A stretch of DNA of 64,000 nt, taken from NCBI RefSeq assembly GCF_029227915.1, contig NC_079883.1, positions 30,258,001 through 30,322,000 on the forward strand. The letters are read 5' to 3'. This DNA comes from Hydractinia symbiolongicarpus. Its lineage: Eukaryota; Cnidaria; Hydrozoa; Anthoathecata; Hydractiniidae. This document shows, piece by piece, positions 11,761-23,382 of the stretch. Every line of letters starts with the position of its first letter. Within the stretch, counting starts at the first letter, position 1. The position numbers were made by a program, and so were the translations under genes. Under the pieces are notes generated by a model. It was given only the letters and a program-made list of their open reading frames with translations. It was not told where the DNA came from and did not search any database.

Positions 11761-14658
11761 GATTGACTGTGGGACTTAATTAAACTAACTTTGGACTGTG
11801 ACCTGATAAATATTATAAATGAGCCAGATTGACTACAAGAAATAACATTCTTCTTAATTTGACATGATTGCTGGAACTCAGCGATTACACTCGGCGCTGT
11901 GGTAGCACTTTATTAAAAAATTAAGATAAATAAGTCATTTTTTACTGTGGGACCAATCCTAGCCGTTAGTTCACGCTGAAGAAATAGAGAAAGTTTCAAG
12001 AACTACATTTCATTGACTTACTAACGGTGTCAATCCGTTTGATTTACAACGGTTGCGTCACATATTTATACCAACATATATTTAGTGATTTTCTTCCGAT
12101 ATTTCTAAGTTGTATTGCTTTTAACAGTGAAACGAATGACTATGGGAAATAATTGAACTGATTCTGGAATTTGACCTTATAAATGTGATAAATGAGCCAA
12201 TTGGGCTCCAAGGAATACCATTCTTCTTAATTTGACATGATTGATGGAACTCAGCGATTGCACTGGGCGCTGTGGTAGAGTTTTATTTAAAAATAAAGTT
12301 AAATAAGTCATTTTTTACTGTGGGACCAATCCTAGCCGTTATCGCGCGCTGAAGAAATAGAGACAGTTTCAAAAACTACATTTCATTGAATTTCTAACTG
12401 TGTCAATCCGTTTGAGTTACAACGGTCGCGTCACATATTCGTACCAACATGTATTTAGCGAATTTTTTCCGATATTACTAAGTTGTATCGCTTTTAACAG
12501 TGAAGCGATTGACTCTGGGAATTAATTCAACTGATTCTGGACTGTGGCCTTATAAATGTGATAAATGAACCAATTGGACTCCAAGAAATAACATTCTTCT
12601 TAAATTGACATGATTGCTGGAAACCAGCGATTACACTAGGCTCTGTGGTAGCGCTTTATATAAAACTTTGAATAAATAAGTCTTTTCTTACCCTAGGACC
12701 AATCCTGGCCGTTAGCACGCACTGAAGAAATAGAGACATTCTCAAACACTACATTTCATTGAATTCTTGGCGGTATCAATCCGTTTAAGTTACAACGGTT
12801 GCGTCACATCTTCGTACCAACCTGTATTTAGGGATATCTTTTCGATATTACTAAGTTATATCGCTTTTACCAGTGAAACGATTGACTGTGGAACTTAATT
12901 GAACTAACTTTGGACTGTGACCTGATAAATGTGATAAGTGAGCCAACTGGACCCAAGAAATAACATTCTTCTTAATTTGACATGATTGCCGGAACTCAGG
13001 GATTACACCGGGCGCAGTGGTAGCACTTCATTTAAAAATTTAAGTAAAAAAGTAATTTTCTACTGTTGGACCAATCCTAGCCGTTATCGCGCGCTGAAGA
13101 AATAGCAACAGTTTCAAAAACTACATTTCATTCACTTTCTAACGGTATCAATCCGATTGAGTTACAACTTTTGCGCCACATATTCGTACCAACATGTATT
13201 TAGTGATTTTCTGCCGATATGACTAAGTTGCATCGCTTTTAACAGTGAAACGATTGACTGTGGGACTTAATTAAACTAACTTTGGACTGTGACCTGATAA
13301 ATATTATAAATGAGCCAGATTGACTACAAGAAATAACATTCTTCTTAATTTGACATGATTGCTGGAACTCAGCGATTACACTCGGCGCTGTGGTAGCACT
13401 TTATTAAAAAATTAAGATAAATAAGTCATTTTTTACTGTGGGACCAATCCTAGCCGTTAGTTCACGCTGAAGAAATAGAGAAACTTTCAAGAACTACATT
13501 TCATTGACTTACTAACGGTGTCAATCCGTTTGATTTACAACGGTTGCGTCACATATTCGTCCCCACATGTATTTAGCGATAGTATTTGGATACTACTAGG
13601 TTGCATCGCTTTTAACAGTGAACTGTTTGACTGTGGGACTTAATTGAACTGATTCTGGAATTTGACCTTATAAATGTGATAAATGAGCCAATTGGTCTCC
13701 AAGAAGTAACATTCTTCTTAATTTGACTTGATTGCTGGAACTCAGCGATTGCACTGGGCGCTGTGGTAGAGTTTTATTTAAAAATTAAGTTGAATAAGTC
13801 ATTTTTTACTGTGGGATCAATCCCAGCCATTAGTTCGCGGTGAAGAAATAGAGAAAGTTTCAAGAACTACATTTCATTGACTTACTAACGGTGTCAATCC
13901 GTTTGATTTATAACGGTTGCGTCACATATTCGTACCAACATGTATTTAGTGATTTCCATCCGATATTTCTAAGTTGTATTGCTTTTAACAGTGAAATGAT
14001 TGACTGTGGAACATAATTGAACTAACTTTAGACTGTGACCTGATAAATGTGAGAAGTGAGCCAACTGGACCCAAGAAATAACATTCTTCTTAATTTGACA
14101 TGATTGCCGGAACTCAGGGATTACACTGGGCGCTGTGGTAGCACTTCATTTAAAAATTTAGGTAAAAAAGTCATTTTCTACTGTTGGACCAATCCTAGCC
14201 GTTATCGCGCGCTGAAGAAATAGCAACAGTTTCAAAAACTACATTTCATTGACTTACTAACGGTGTCAATCCGTTTGAGTTACAAGTGTTGCGTCACATA
14301 TTCCTCCCCACATGTATTTAGCGATAGTACTCGGACTTTACTAGGTTGCAGCGCTTTTAACTGTGAAACGTTTGACTGTGGGACTCAATTGAACTGATTT
14401 TGGACTTTGAGCTTATAAATGTGATAAATGAGCCAGTGTTACTACAAAAAGGAACATTCTTCCTAATTTGACTTGATTGCTGGAATTCAGCGATTGCACT
14501 GGGCACTGTGGTAGCGTTTTTTTAAAAAATTAATTTAAGTAAGTCATTTTTTCCTGTGGGACCAATCCCAGCCGTTAGTTCGCACTGAAGAAATAGAGAA
14601 AGTTTCAAGAACGACATTTCATTGACTTACTAACGGTGTCAATCCGTTTGATTTACAA
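11761..14658. repeat. Mosaic satellite zone with 4- and 14-monomer offsets
   Basis: About eight monomers. The segment around 11753-12063 recurs at about 13244-13554 (offset 1491, four monomers), sharing TAAACTAAC and GAGCCAGATTGAC. A single monomer at about 12435-12803 recurs at about 17653-18021 (offset 5218, fourteen monomers), sharing GCGAATTTTTTCCGATATTA and AAACTTTGAATAAATAAG. Neighbouring monomers do not follow the same offsets, so the zone is a patchwork of short exchange tracts and not a regular HOR. Confidence 0.75.
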
Positions 14659-16086
14659 CGGTTGCGCCACTTATTCGTACCAACATATATTCAGTGATTT
14701 TCTTCCGATATTTCTAAGTTGTATTGCTTTTAACAGTGAAACGATTGACTGTGGGAAATAATTGAACTGATTCTGGAATTTGACCTTATAAATGTAATAA
14801 ATGAGCCAATTGTTCTCCAAGAAGTAACATTCTTCTTAATTTGACTTGATTGCTGGAACTCAGCGATTGCATTGGGCGCTGTGGTACAGTTTTATTTAAA
14901 AATTAAGTTAAATAAGTCATTTTTTACTGTGGGAATAATCCCAGCCATTAGTTTGCACTGAAGAAATAGAGACTGTTTCAAAAACTACCTTTCATTGAAT
15001 TTATAACTGTGTCAATCCGTTTGATTTACAACGGTTGCGTCACATATTCGTACCAACATGTATTTAGTGATTTTTGTCCGATATTACTAAGTTGTATCGC
15101 TTTTAACAGTGAAGCGATTGACTCTGGGAATTAATTGAACTGATTCTGGACTGTGACCTTATAAATGTGATAATTGAGCCAATTGGACTCCAAGAAATAA
15201 CATTCTTTATAAATTGACATGATTGCTGGAAACCAGCGATTACACTAGGCTCTGTGGTAGCGCTTTATTCAAAAATTTAGATAAATAAGTCTTTTTTTAC
15301 TCTGGGACCTATCCTGGCCGTTAGCACGCACTGAAGAAATAGAGACATTCTCAAAAACTACATTTCATTGACTTTTTGGCGGTATCAATCTGTTTGAGTT
15401 ACAACGGTTGCGTCACATATTCGTACCAACCTGTATTTAGTGATATCTTTTCGATATTACTAAGTTATATCGCTTTTAACAGTGAAACGATTGACTGTGG
15501 GAAATAATTGAACTGATTCTGGAATTTGACCTTATAAATGTAATAAATTAGCCAATTGTTCTCCAAGAAGTAACATTCTTCTTAATTTGACTTGATTGCT
15601 GGAACTCAGCGATTGCATTGGGCGCTGTGGTACAGTTTTATTTAAAAATTAAGTTAAATAAGTCATTTTTTACTGTGGGATCAATCCAAGCCATTAGTTC
15701 GCGGTGAAGAAATAGAGAAAGTTTCAAGAACTACATTTCATTGACTTACTAACGGTGTCAATCCGTTTGAGTTACAACGGTTGCGTCACATATTCGTACC
15801 AACATGTATTTAGTGATTTTCATCCGATATTTCTAAGTTGTATTGCTTTTAACAGTGAAATGATTGACTGTGGAACATAATTGAACTAACTTTAGACTGT
15901 TACCTGATAAATGTGAGAAGTGAGCCAACTGGACCCAAGAAATAACATTCTTCTTAATTTGACATGATTGCCGGAACTCAGGGATTACACTGGGCGCTGT
16001 GGTAGCACTTCATTTAAAAATTTAGGTAAAAAAGTCATTTTCTACTGTTGGACCAATCCTAGCCGTTATCACGCGCTGAAGAAATA
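14659..16086. repeat. 9-monomer-offset duplicated block, copy A (~1.43 kb)
   Basis: This block is repeated at about 18014-19441, offset 3355 bp. Both copies begin at the rare CAACGGTTGCGCCACTTATT and end just before the local sequence changes in the CGCGCTGAAGAAATAG region. GATTGCATTGGGCGCTGTGG at 14865 and 15611 has partners at 18220 and 18966. The right half of this block also takes part in a separate 1118-bp-offset duplication, so two exchange events overlap here. Confidence 0.82.
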
Positions 16087-16298
16087 GAGAAAGTTTCAAG
16101 AACTACATTTCATTGACTTACTAACGGTGTCAATCCGTTTGATTTACAACGGTTGCGTCACATATTTATACCAACATATATTTAGTGATTTTCTTCCGAT
16201 ATTTCTAAGTTGTATTGCTTTTAACAGTGAAACGAATGACTATGGGAAATAATTGAACTGATTCTGGAATTTGACCTTATAAATGTGATAAATGAGCC
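15231..16298. repeat. 3-monomer duplicated block, copy A (1118-bp offset)
   Basis: About 1.07 kb repeated immediately downstream at about 16349-17416. Shared markers are GCGATTACACTAGGCTCTG, CCAACCTGTATTTAGTGATA (CCAACCTG at 15426 and 16544) and GACCCAAGAAATAACATTC. The match ends where GCCAATTGTTCTCCAAG here becomes GCCAATTGGGCTCCAAG there. Confidence 0.8.
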
Positions 16299-16348
16299 AA
16301 TTGTTCTCCAAGAAGTAACATTCTTCTTAATTTGACTTGATTGCTGGA

Positions 16349-17416
16349 ACTCAGCGATTACACTAGGCTCTGTGGTAGCGCCTTATTCAAAAATTTAGAT
16401 AAATAAGTCTTTTTTTACTCTGGGACCTATCCTGGCCGTTAGCACGCACTGAAGAAATAGAGACATTCTCAAAAACTACATTTCATTGAATTTTTGGCGG
16501 TATCAATCCGTTTGAGTTACAACGGTTGCGTCACATATTCGTACCAACCTGTATTTAGTGATATCTTTTCGATATTACTAAGTTATATCGCTTTTAACAG
16601 TGAAACGATTGACTGTGGGAAATAATTGAACTGATTCTGGAATTTGACCTTATAAATGTAATAAATTAGCCAATTGTTCTCCAAGAAGTAATATTCTTCT
16701 TAATTTGACTTGATTGCTGGAACTCAGCGATTGCATTGGGCGCTGTGGTACAGTTTTATTTAAAAATTAAGTTAAATAAGTCATTTTTTACTGTGGGATC
16801 AATCCAAGCCATTAGTTCGCGGTGAAGAAATAGAGAAAGTTTCAAGAACTACATTTCATTGACTTACTAACGGTGTCAATCCGTTTGAGTTACAACGGTT
16901 GCGTCACATATTCGTACCAACATGTATTTAGTGATTTTCATCCGACATTTCTAAGTTGTATTGCTTTTAACAGTGAAATGATTGACTGTGGAACATAATT
17001 GAACTAACTTTAGACTGTTACCTGATAAATGTGAGAAGTGAGCCAACTGGACCCAAGAAATAACATTCTTCTTAATTTGACATGATTGCCAGAACTCAGG
17101 GATTACCCTGGGCGCTGTGGTAGCACTTCATTTAAAAATTTAGGTAAAAAAGTCATTTTCTACTGTTGGACCAATCCTAGCCGTTATCGCGCGCTGAAGA
17201 AATAGAGAAAGTTTCAAGAACTACATTTCATTGACTTACTAACGGTGTCAATCCGTTTGATTTACAACGGTTGCGTCACATATTTATACCAACATATATT
17301 TAGTGATTTTCTTCCGATATTTCTAAGTTGTATTGCTTTTAACAGTGAAACGAATGAATATGGGAAATAATTGAACTGATTCTGGAATTTGACCTTATAA
17401 ATGTGATAAATGAGCC
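16349..17416. repeat. 3-monomer duplicated block, copy B
   Basis: Right-hand partner of the 1118-bp-offset duplication. It differs from copy A by scattered single bases, for example GATTGCCAGAACTC for GATTGCCGGAACTC and TACCCTGGGCG for TACACTGGGCG. Together with copy A it forms a short two-unit HOR of three monomers. Confidence 0.8.
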
Positions 17417-18013
17417 AATTGGGCTCCAAGGAATACCATTCTTCTTAATTTGACATGATTGCCGGAACTCAGCGATTACACTCGGCGCTGTGGTAGCACT
17501 TTATTAAAAAATTAAGATAAATAAGTCATTTTTTACTGTGGGACCAATCCTAGCCGTTAGTTCACGCTGAAGAAATAGAGAAAGTTTCAAGAACTACATT
17601 TCATTGACTTACTAACGGTGTCAATCCGTTTGATTTACAACGGTTGCGTCACATATTCGTACCAACATGTATTTAGCGAATTTTTTCCGATATTACTAAG
17701 TTGTATCGCTTTTAACAGTGAAGCGATTGACTCTGGGAATTAATTCAGCTGATTCTGGACTTCGGCCTTATAAATGTGATAAATGAACCAATTGGACTCC
17801 AAGAAATAACATTCTTCTTAAATTGACATGATTGCTGGAAACCAGAGATTACACTAGGCTCTGTGGTAGCGCTTTATATAAAACTTTGAATAAATAAGTC
17901 TTTTTTTACCCTAGGACCAATCCTGGCCGTTAGCACGCACTGAAGAAATAGAGACATTCTCAAACACTACATTTCATTGAATTCTTGGCGGTATCAATCC
18001 GTTTAAGTTACAA

Positions 18014-19441
18014 CGGTTGCGCCACTTATTCGTACCAACATATATTTAGTGATTTTCTTCCGATATTTCTAAGTTGTATTGCTTTTAACAGTGAAACGAT
18101 TGACTGTGGGAAATAATTGAACTGATTCTGGAATTTGACCTTATAAATGTAATAAATGAGCCAATTGTTCTCCAAGAAGTAACATTCTTCTTAATTTGAC
18201 TTGATTGCTGGAACTCAGCGATTGCATTGGGCGCTGTGGTACAGTTTTATTTAAAAATTAAGTTAAATAAGTCATTTTTTACTGTGGGAATAATCCCAGC
18301 CATTAGTTTGCACTGAAGAAATAGAGACTGTTTCAAAAACTACCTTTCATTGAATTTATAACTGTGTCAATCCGTTTGATTTACAACAGTTGCGTCACAT
18401 ATTCGTACCAACATGTATTTAGTGATTTTTGTCCGATATTACTAAGTTGTATCGCTTTTAACAGTGAAGCGATTGACTCTGGGAATTAATTGAACTGATT
18501 CTGGACTGTGACCTTATAAATGTGATAATTGAGCCAATTGGACTCCAAGAAATAACATTCTTTATAAATTGACATGATTGCTGGAAACCAGCGATTACAC
18601 TAGGCTCTGTGGTAGCGCTTTATTCAAAAATTTAGATAAATAAGTCTTTTTTTACTCTGGGACCTATCCTGGCCGTTAGCACGCACTGAAGAAATAGAGA
18701 CATTCTCAAAAACTACATTTCATTGACTTTTTGGCGGTATCAATCCGTTTGAGTTACAACGGTTGCGTCACATATTCGTACCAACCTGTATTTAGTGATA
18801 TCTTTTCGATATTACTAAGTTATATCGCTTTTAACAGTGAAACGATTGACTGTGGGAAATAATTGAACTGATTCTGGAATTTGACCTTATAAATGTAATA
18901 AATTAGCCAATTGTTCTCCAAGAAGTAACATTCTTCTTAATTTGACTTGATTGCTGGAACTCAGCGATTGCATTGGGCGCTGTGGTACAGTTTTATTTAA
19001 AAATTAAGTTAAATAAGTCATTTTTTACTGTGGGATCAATCCAAGCCATTAGTTCGCGGTGAAGAAATAGAGAAAGTTTCAAGAACTACATTTCATTGAC
19101 TTACTAACGGTGTCAATCCGTTTGAGTTACAACGGTTGCGTCACATATTCGTACCAACATGTATTTAGTGATTTTCATCCGATATTTCTAAGTTGTATTG
19201 CTTTTAACAGTGAAATGATTGACTGTGGAACATAATTGAACTAACTTTAGACTGTTACCTGATAAATGTGAGAAGTGAGCCAACTGGACCCAAGAAATAA
19301 CATTCTTCTTAATTTGACATGATTGCCGGAACTCAGGGATTACACTGGGCGCTGTGGTAGCACTTCATTTAAAAATTTAGGTAAAAAAGTCATTTTCTAC
19401 TGTTGGACCAATCCTAGCCGTTATCGCGCGCTGAAGAAATA
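18014..19441. repeat. 9-monomer-offset duplicated block, copy B
   Basis: Partner of about 14659-16086. The two copies share the order GCCACTTATTC, TGCATTGGGCGCTGTGGTAC, GGGAATAATCCCAG, CACTAGGCTCTG, ATCCAAGCCATTAG and GACCCAAGAAATAAC. The sequence between the two copies, 16087-18013, is made of other monomer combinations, so the 9-monomer unit is not tandem. Confidence 0.82.
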
Positions 19442-19610
19442 GCAACAGTTTCAAAAACTACATTTCATTGACTTACTAACGGTGTCAATCCGTTTGACTT
19501 ACAACGGTTGCGTCACATATTCGTGCCAACCTGTATTTAGTGATATCTTTTCGATATTACTAAGTTATATCGCTTTTAACAGTGAAACGATTGACTGTGG
19601 GAAATAATTG

Positions 19611-20358
19611 AACTGATTCTGGAATTTGACCTTATAAATGTAATAAATGAGCCAATTGTTCTCCAAGAAGTAACATTCTTCTTAATTTGACTTGATTGCT
19701 GGAACTCAGCGATTGCATTGGGCGCTGTGGTACAGTTTTATTTAAAAATTAAGTTAAATAAGTCATTTTTTACTGTGGGAATAATCCCAGCCATTAGTTT
19801 ACACTGAAGAAATAGAGACAGTTTCAAAAACTACCTTTCATTGAATTTATAACTGTGTCAATCCGTTTGACTTACAACGGTTGCGTCACATATTCGTACC
19901 AACATGTATTTAGTGATTTTTGTCCGATATTACTAAGTTGTATCGCTTTTAACAGTGAAGCGATCGACTCTGGGAATTAATTAAAACTGATTCTGGAATT
20001 TGACCTTATAAATGTAATAAATGAGCCAATTGTTCTCCAAGAAGTAACATTCTTCTTAATTTGACTTGATTGCTGGAACTCAGCGATTGCATTGGGCGCT
20101 GTGGTACAGTTTTATTTAAAAATTAAGTTAAATAAGTCATTTTTTACTGTGGGAATAAACCCAGCCATTAGTTTGCACTGAAGAAATAGAGACAGTTTCA
20201 AAAACTACCTTTCATTGAATTTATAACTGTGTCAATCCGTTTGACTTACAACGGTTGCGTCACATATTCGTACCAACATGTATTTAGTGATTTTTGTCCG
20301 ATATTACTAAGTTGTATCGCTTTTAACAGTGAAGCGATCGACTCTGGGAATTAATTAA
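19611..20358. repeat. Single-monomer tandem duplication (2 x 374 bp)
   Basis: Two adjacent 374-bp monomers, 19611-19984 and 19985-20358, read almost identically, down to the rare GCGATCGACTC, TTAATTAAAACTG and TTGCATTGGGCGCTG variants. The differences I see are TTTACACTGAAG versus TTTGCACTGAAG and AATAATCCC versus AATAAACCC. Elsewhere in this zone adjacent monomers are far less alike, so this is a recent one-monomer slippage or unequal exchange. Confidence 0.85.
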
Positions 20359-23077
20359 AACTGATTCTGGACTGTGACCTTATAAATGTGATAAATGAGC
20401 CAAGTGGACTCCAAGAAATAACATTCTTTATAAATTGACATGATTGCTGGAAACCAGCGATTACACTAGTCTCTGTGGTAGCGCTTTATTTTAAAATTTA
20501 GATAAATAAGTCTTTTTTTACTCTGGGACCAATCCTGGCCGTTAGCACGCACTGAAGAAATAGAGACATTCTCAAAAACTACATTTCATTGACTTTTTGG
20601 CGGTATCAATCCGTTTGAGTTACAACGGTTGCGTCACATATTCGTACCAACCTGTATTTAGTGATATCTTTTCCATATTACTAAGTTATATCGCTTTTAA
20701 CAGTGAAACGATTGACTGTGGAACTTAATTGAACTAACTTTGGACAGTGACTTTATAAATGTGATAAGTGAGCCAACTGGACCCAAGAAATAACATTCTT
20801 CTTAATTTGACATGATTGCTGGAACTCAGCGATCACACTCGTCGCTGTGGTAGCACTTTATTAAAAAATTAAGATAAATAAGTCATTTTTTACTGTGGGA
20901 CCAATCCTGGCCGTTAGCACGCACTGAAGAAATAAAGACATTCTCAAAAACTACATTTCATCGACTTCTGGGAGGTATCAATCCGTTTGAGTTACAACAG
21001 TTGCGTCACATAATCGTACCAACCTGTATTTAGTGATTTCTTTTCGATATTACTAAGTTATATCGCTTTTAACAGTGAAACGATTGACTGTGGAACTTAA
21101 TTGAACTGACTTTGGACTGTGACCTTATAAATGTGATAAGTGAGCCAACTGGACCCAAGAAATAACATTCTTCTTAATTTGACATGATTGCCGGAACTCA
21201 GGGATTACACTGCGCGCTGTAGTAGCACTCCATTTAAAAATTAAAATAAAAAAGTCATTTTTTTACTCTGGGACTAATCCTAGCCGTTATCGCGCGCTGC
21301 AGAAATAGCAACAGTTTCAAAAACTACATTTCATCGACTTTCTAACGGTATCAATCCGTTTGAGTTACAACGGTTGGGTCACATATTCGTACCAACATGT
21401 ATTTAGCGATATGTTTCTGATATTACTAGGTTGCATCGTTTTTAACAGTGAAACGATTGACGGTTGGACTTAATTGGACTGATTTTGGACTGTGACCTTA
21501 TAAATGTGAAAGTGAGACAATTGGACTTCAAGAAATATTATTCGTCTTACTTTGACATGATTGTTGGAAATCAGCAATTACACTGGGCGCTGTGGAAGCG
21601 GTTCATTTAAAAATTTAGATAAATAAGTCATTTTTTACTGTGGGACCAATCCTAGCCGTTATCGCGCGCCAAAGAAATAGAGACAGTTTCAAAAACTACA
21701 TTTCAATGACTTTCTAGCGATGTCAGTCCGTTTGAGTTACAACGGTTGCGTCACATATTCGTACCAACATGTATTTAGCGATATGTTTCTGATATTACTA
21801 GGTTGCATCGCTTTTAACAGTGAAACGATTGACGGTGGGACTTAATTGAACTAACTTTGGACTGTGAGCTGATAAATGTGACAAATGAGACAATTGGCTC
21901 CAAGAAGTAACATTCTTCTTAATTTGACATGATTGCCGGAACTCAGCGATTACACTGGGCGCTGTGGTATCGCTTCATTTAAAAATTTAAATAAATAAGT
22001 CAATCTTTACTGTCGGACCAATCCTAGCCGTTATCGCGTGCTGAAGAAAGAGCGACAGTTTCAAAACTACATCTCAGTTACTTTCTAACGGTGTCAGTCC
22101 ATTTGAGTTACAACAGTTGGGTCACATATTCGTACCAACATGTATTTAGCGATATTTTTCTGATATTACTAGGTTGCATCGCTTTTAACAGTGAAACGTT
22201 TGACTGTGGGACTTAATTGAACTGATTTTGGACTTTGACCTGATAAATGTGATAAATGAGCCAACTGGACTCCAAGGAATAACATTCTTCTTAAATTGAC
22301 ATGATTGCTGGATTTCAGCAATTTCACTAGGCTCTGTTGTAGCGCTTTATTTAGAAGTGTAGATAAGTAAGTCTTTTTTTACTGTGGGACCAATCCTGGC
22401 CGTTAGTACGCGCCAAAAAAAGAGAGGCATTCTCAGAAACTACATTTCATTGCTTTTTGGCGGTATCAATCCGTTTGAGTTACAACGGTTGCGTCACATA
22501 TTCGTAAGAACATGTATTTAGTGACAGTTTTCCGATATTACTAAGTTATATCGCTTTTAACAATGAACTGATTGACTGTGGGACTTAATTGAACTAACTT
22601 TGACCTGTGACCTTATAAATGTGATAAGTGAGCCAACTGGACTCCAGGAAATAATATTCTTCTTACTTTGACATGACTGTTGGAAATCAGCGATTACACT
22701 GGGCGCTGTGGAAGCGCTTCATTTAAAAATTTAGATAAATAAGTCATTTTTTACTGTGGGGCCAATCCTAGCCGTTATCGCGTGCTGAAGAAATAGCGAC
22801 AGTTTCAAAAACTACATCTCACTTACTTTCTAATGGTGTCAGTCCGTTACAGAGGTACAACAGTTGGGTCACATATTCGTACCAACATGCATTTAGCGAT
22901 ATTTTTCTGATATTACTTGGTTGCATCGCTTTTAACAGTGAAACGATTGACTGTGGGACTTAGTTGAACTAACATTGGACTGTGACCTGATAAATGTGAT
23001 AAATGAGCCAACTGGACTACAAGGAATAACATTCTTCTTAAATTGACATGATTGCTGGAGTTCAGCGATTAAACTGG

Positions 23078-23092
23078 GCGCTGTGGTAGCGC
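23078..23092. other. GCGCT-GTGGT-AGCGC dyad (example)
   Basis: A perfect 5-bp inverted repeat around GTGGT in the GGGCGCTGTGGTAGCGC part of the monomer. Many monomers keep the left arm but change the right (AGCAC, AGAGT, ACAGT), so the perfect form belongs to some subtypes only. Confidence 0.5.
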
Positions 23093-23382
23093 TTCATTTA
23101 AAAATTAAGATAAAAAATTCAGTTTTTACTGTGGGACCAATCCTAACCGTTAGCGCGCGCTAAAGAAATAGAGACAGTTACAAATACGACATTTCACTGA
23201 CTTTCTAACTGTGTCAGTCCGTTTGATTTACAACGGCTGGGTCACATATTCGTACCAACATGTATTTAGCGATATGTTTCTGATATTACTAGGTTGCATC
23301 GCTTTTAACAGTGAAACGATTGACGGCGGGACTTAATTGAACTAACTTTGGACGGTGACCTGATAAATGTAATAAATGAGAC

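Larger units (their letters stand above)
19442..23382. repeat. Satellite zone leading into the 13-monomer HOR
   Basis: About ten to eleven monomers. The left part holds a fresh single-monomer duplication. The right part (from about 21361) is a diverged relative of part of the 13-monomer HOR: TTGCATCGTTTTTAACAG at 21431 has a partner at 25529 (offset 4098, eleven monomers). After CAATGAACTGATTGACTG (22561 and 26288) the offset is 3727, ten monomers. The one-monomer drop means one copy lost or gained a monomer near 22021-22391/26121. It is more diverged than the two 13-monomer units are from each other and so is probably an older copy. Confidence 0.8.
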
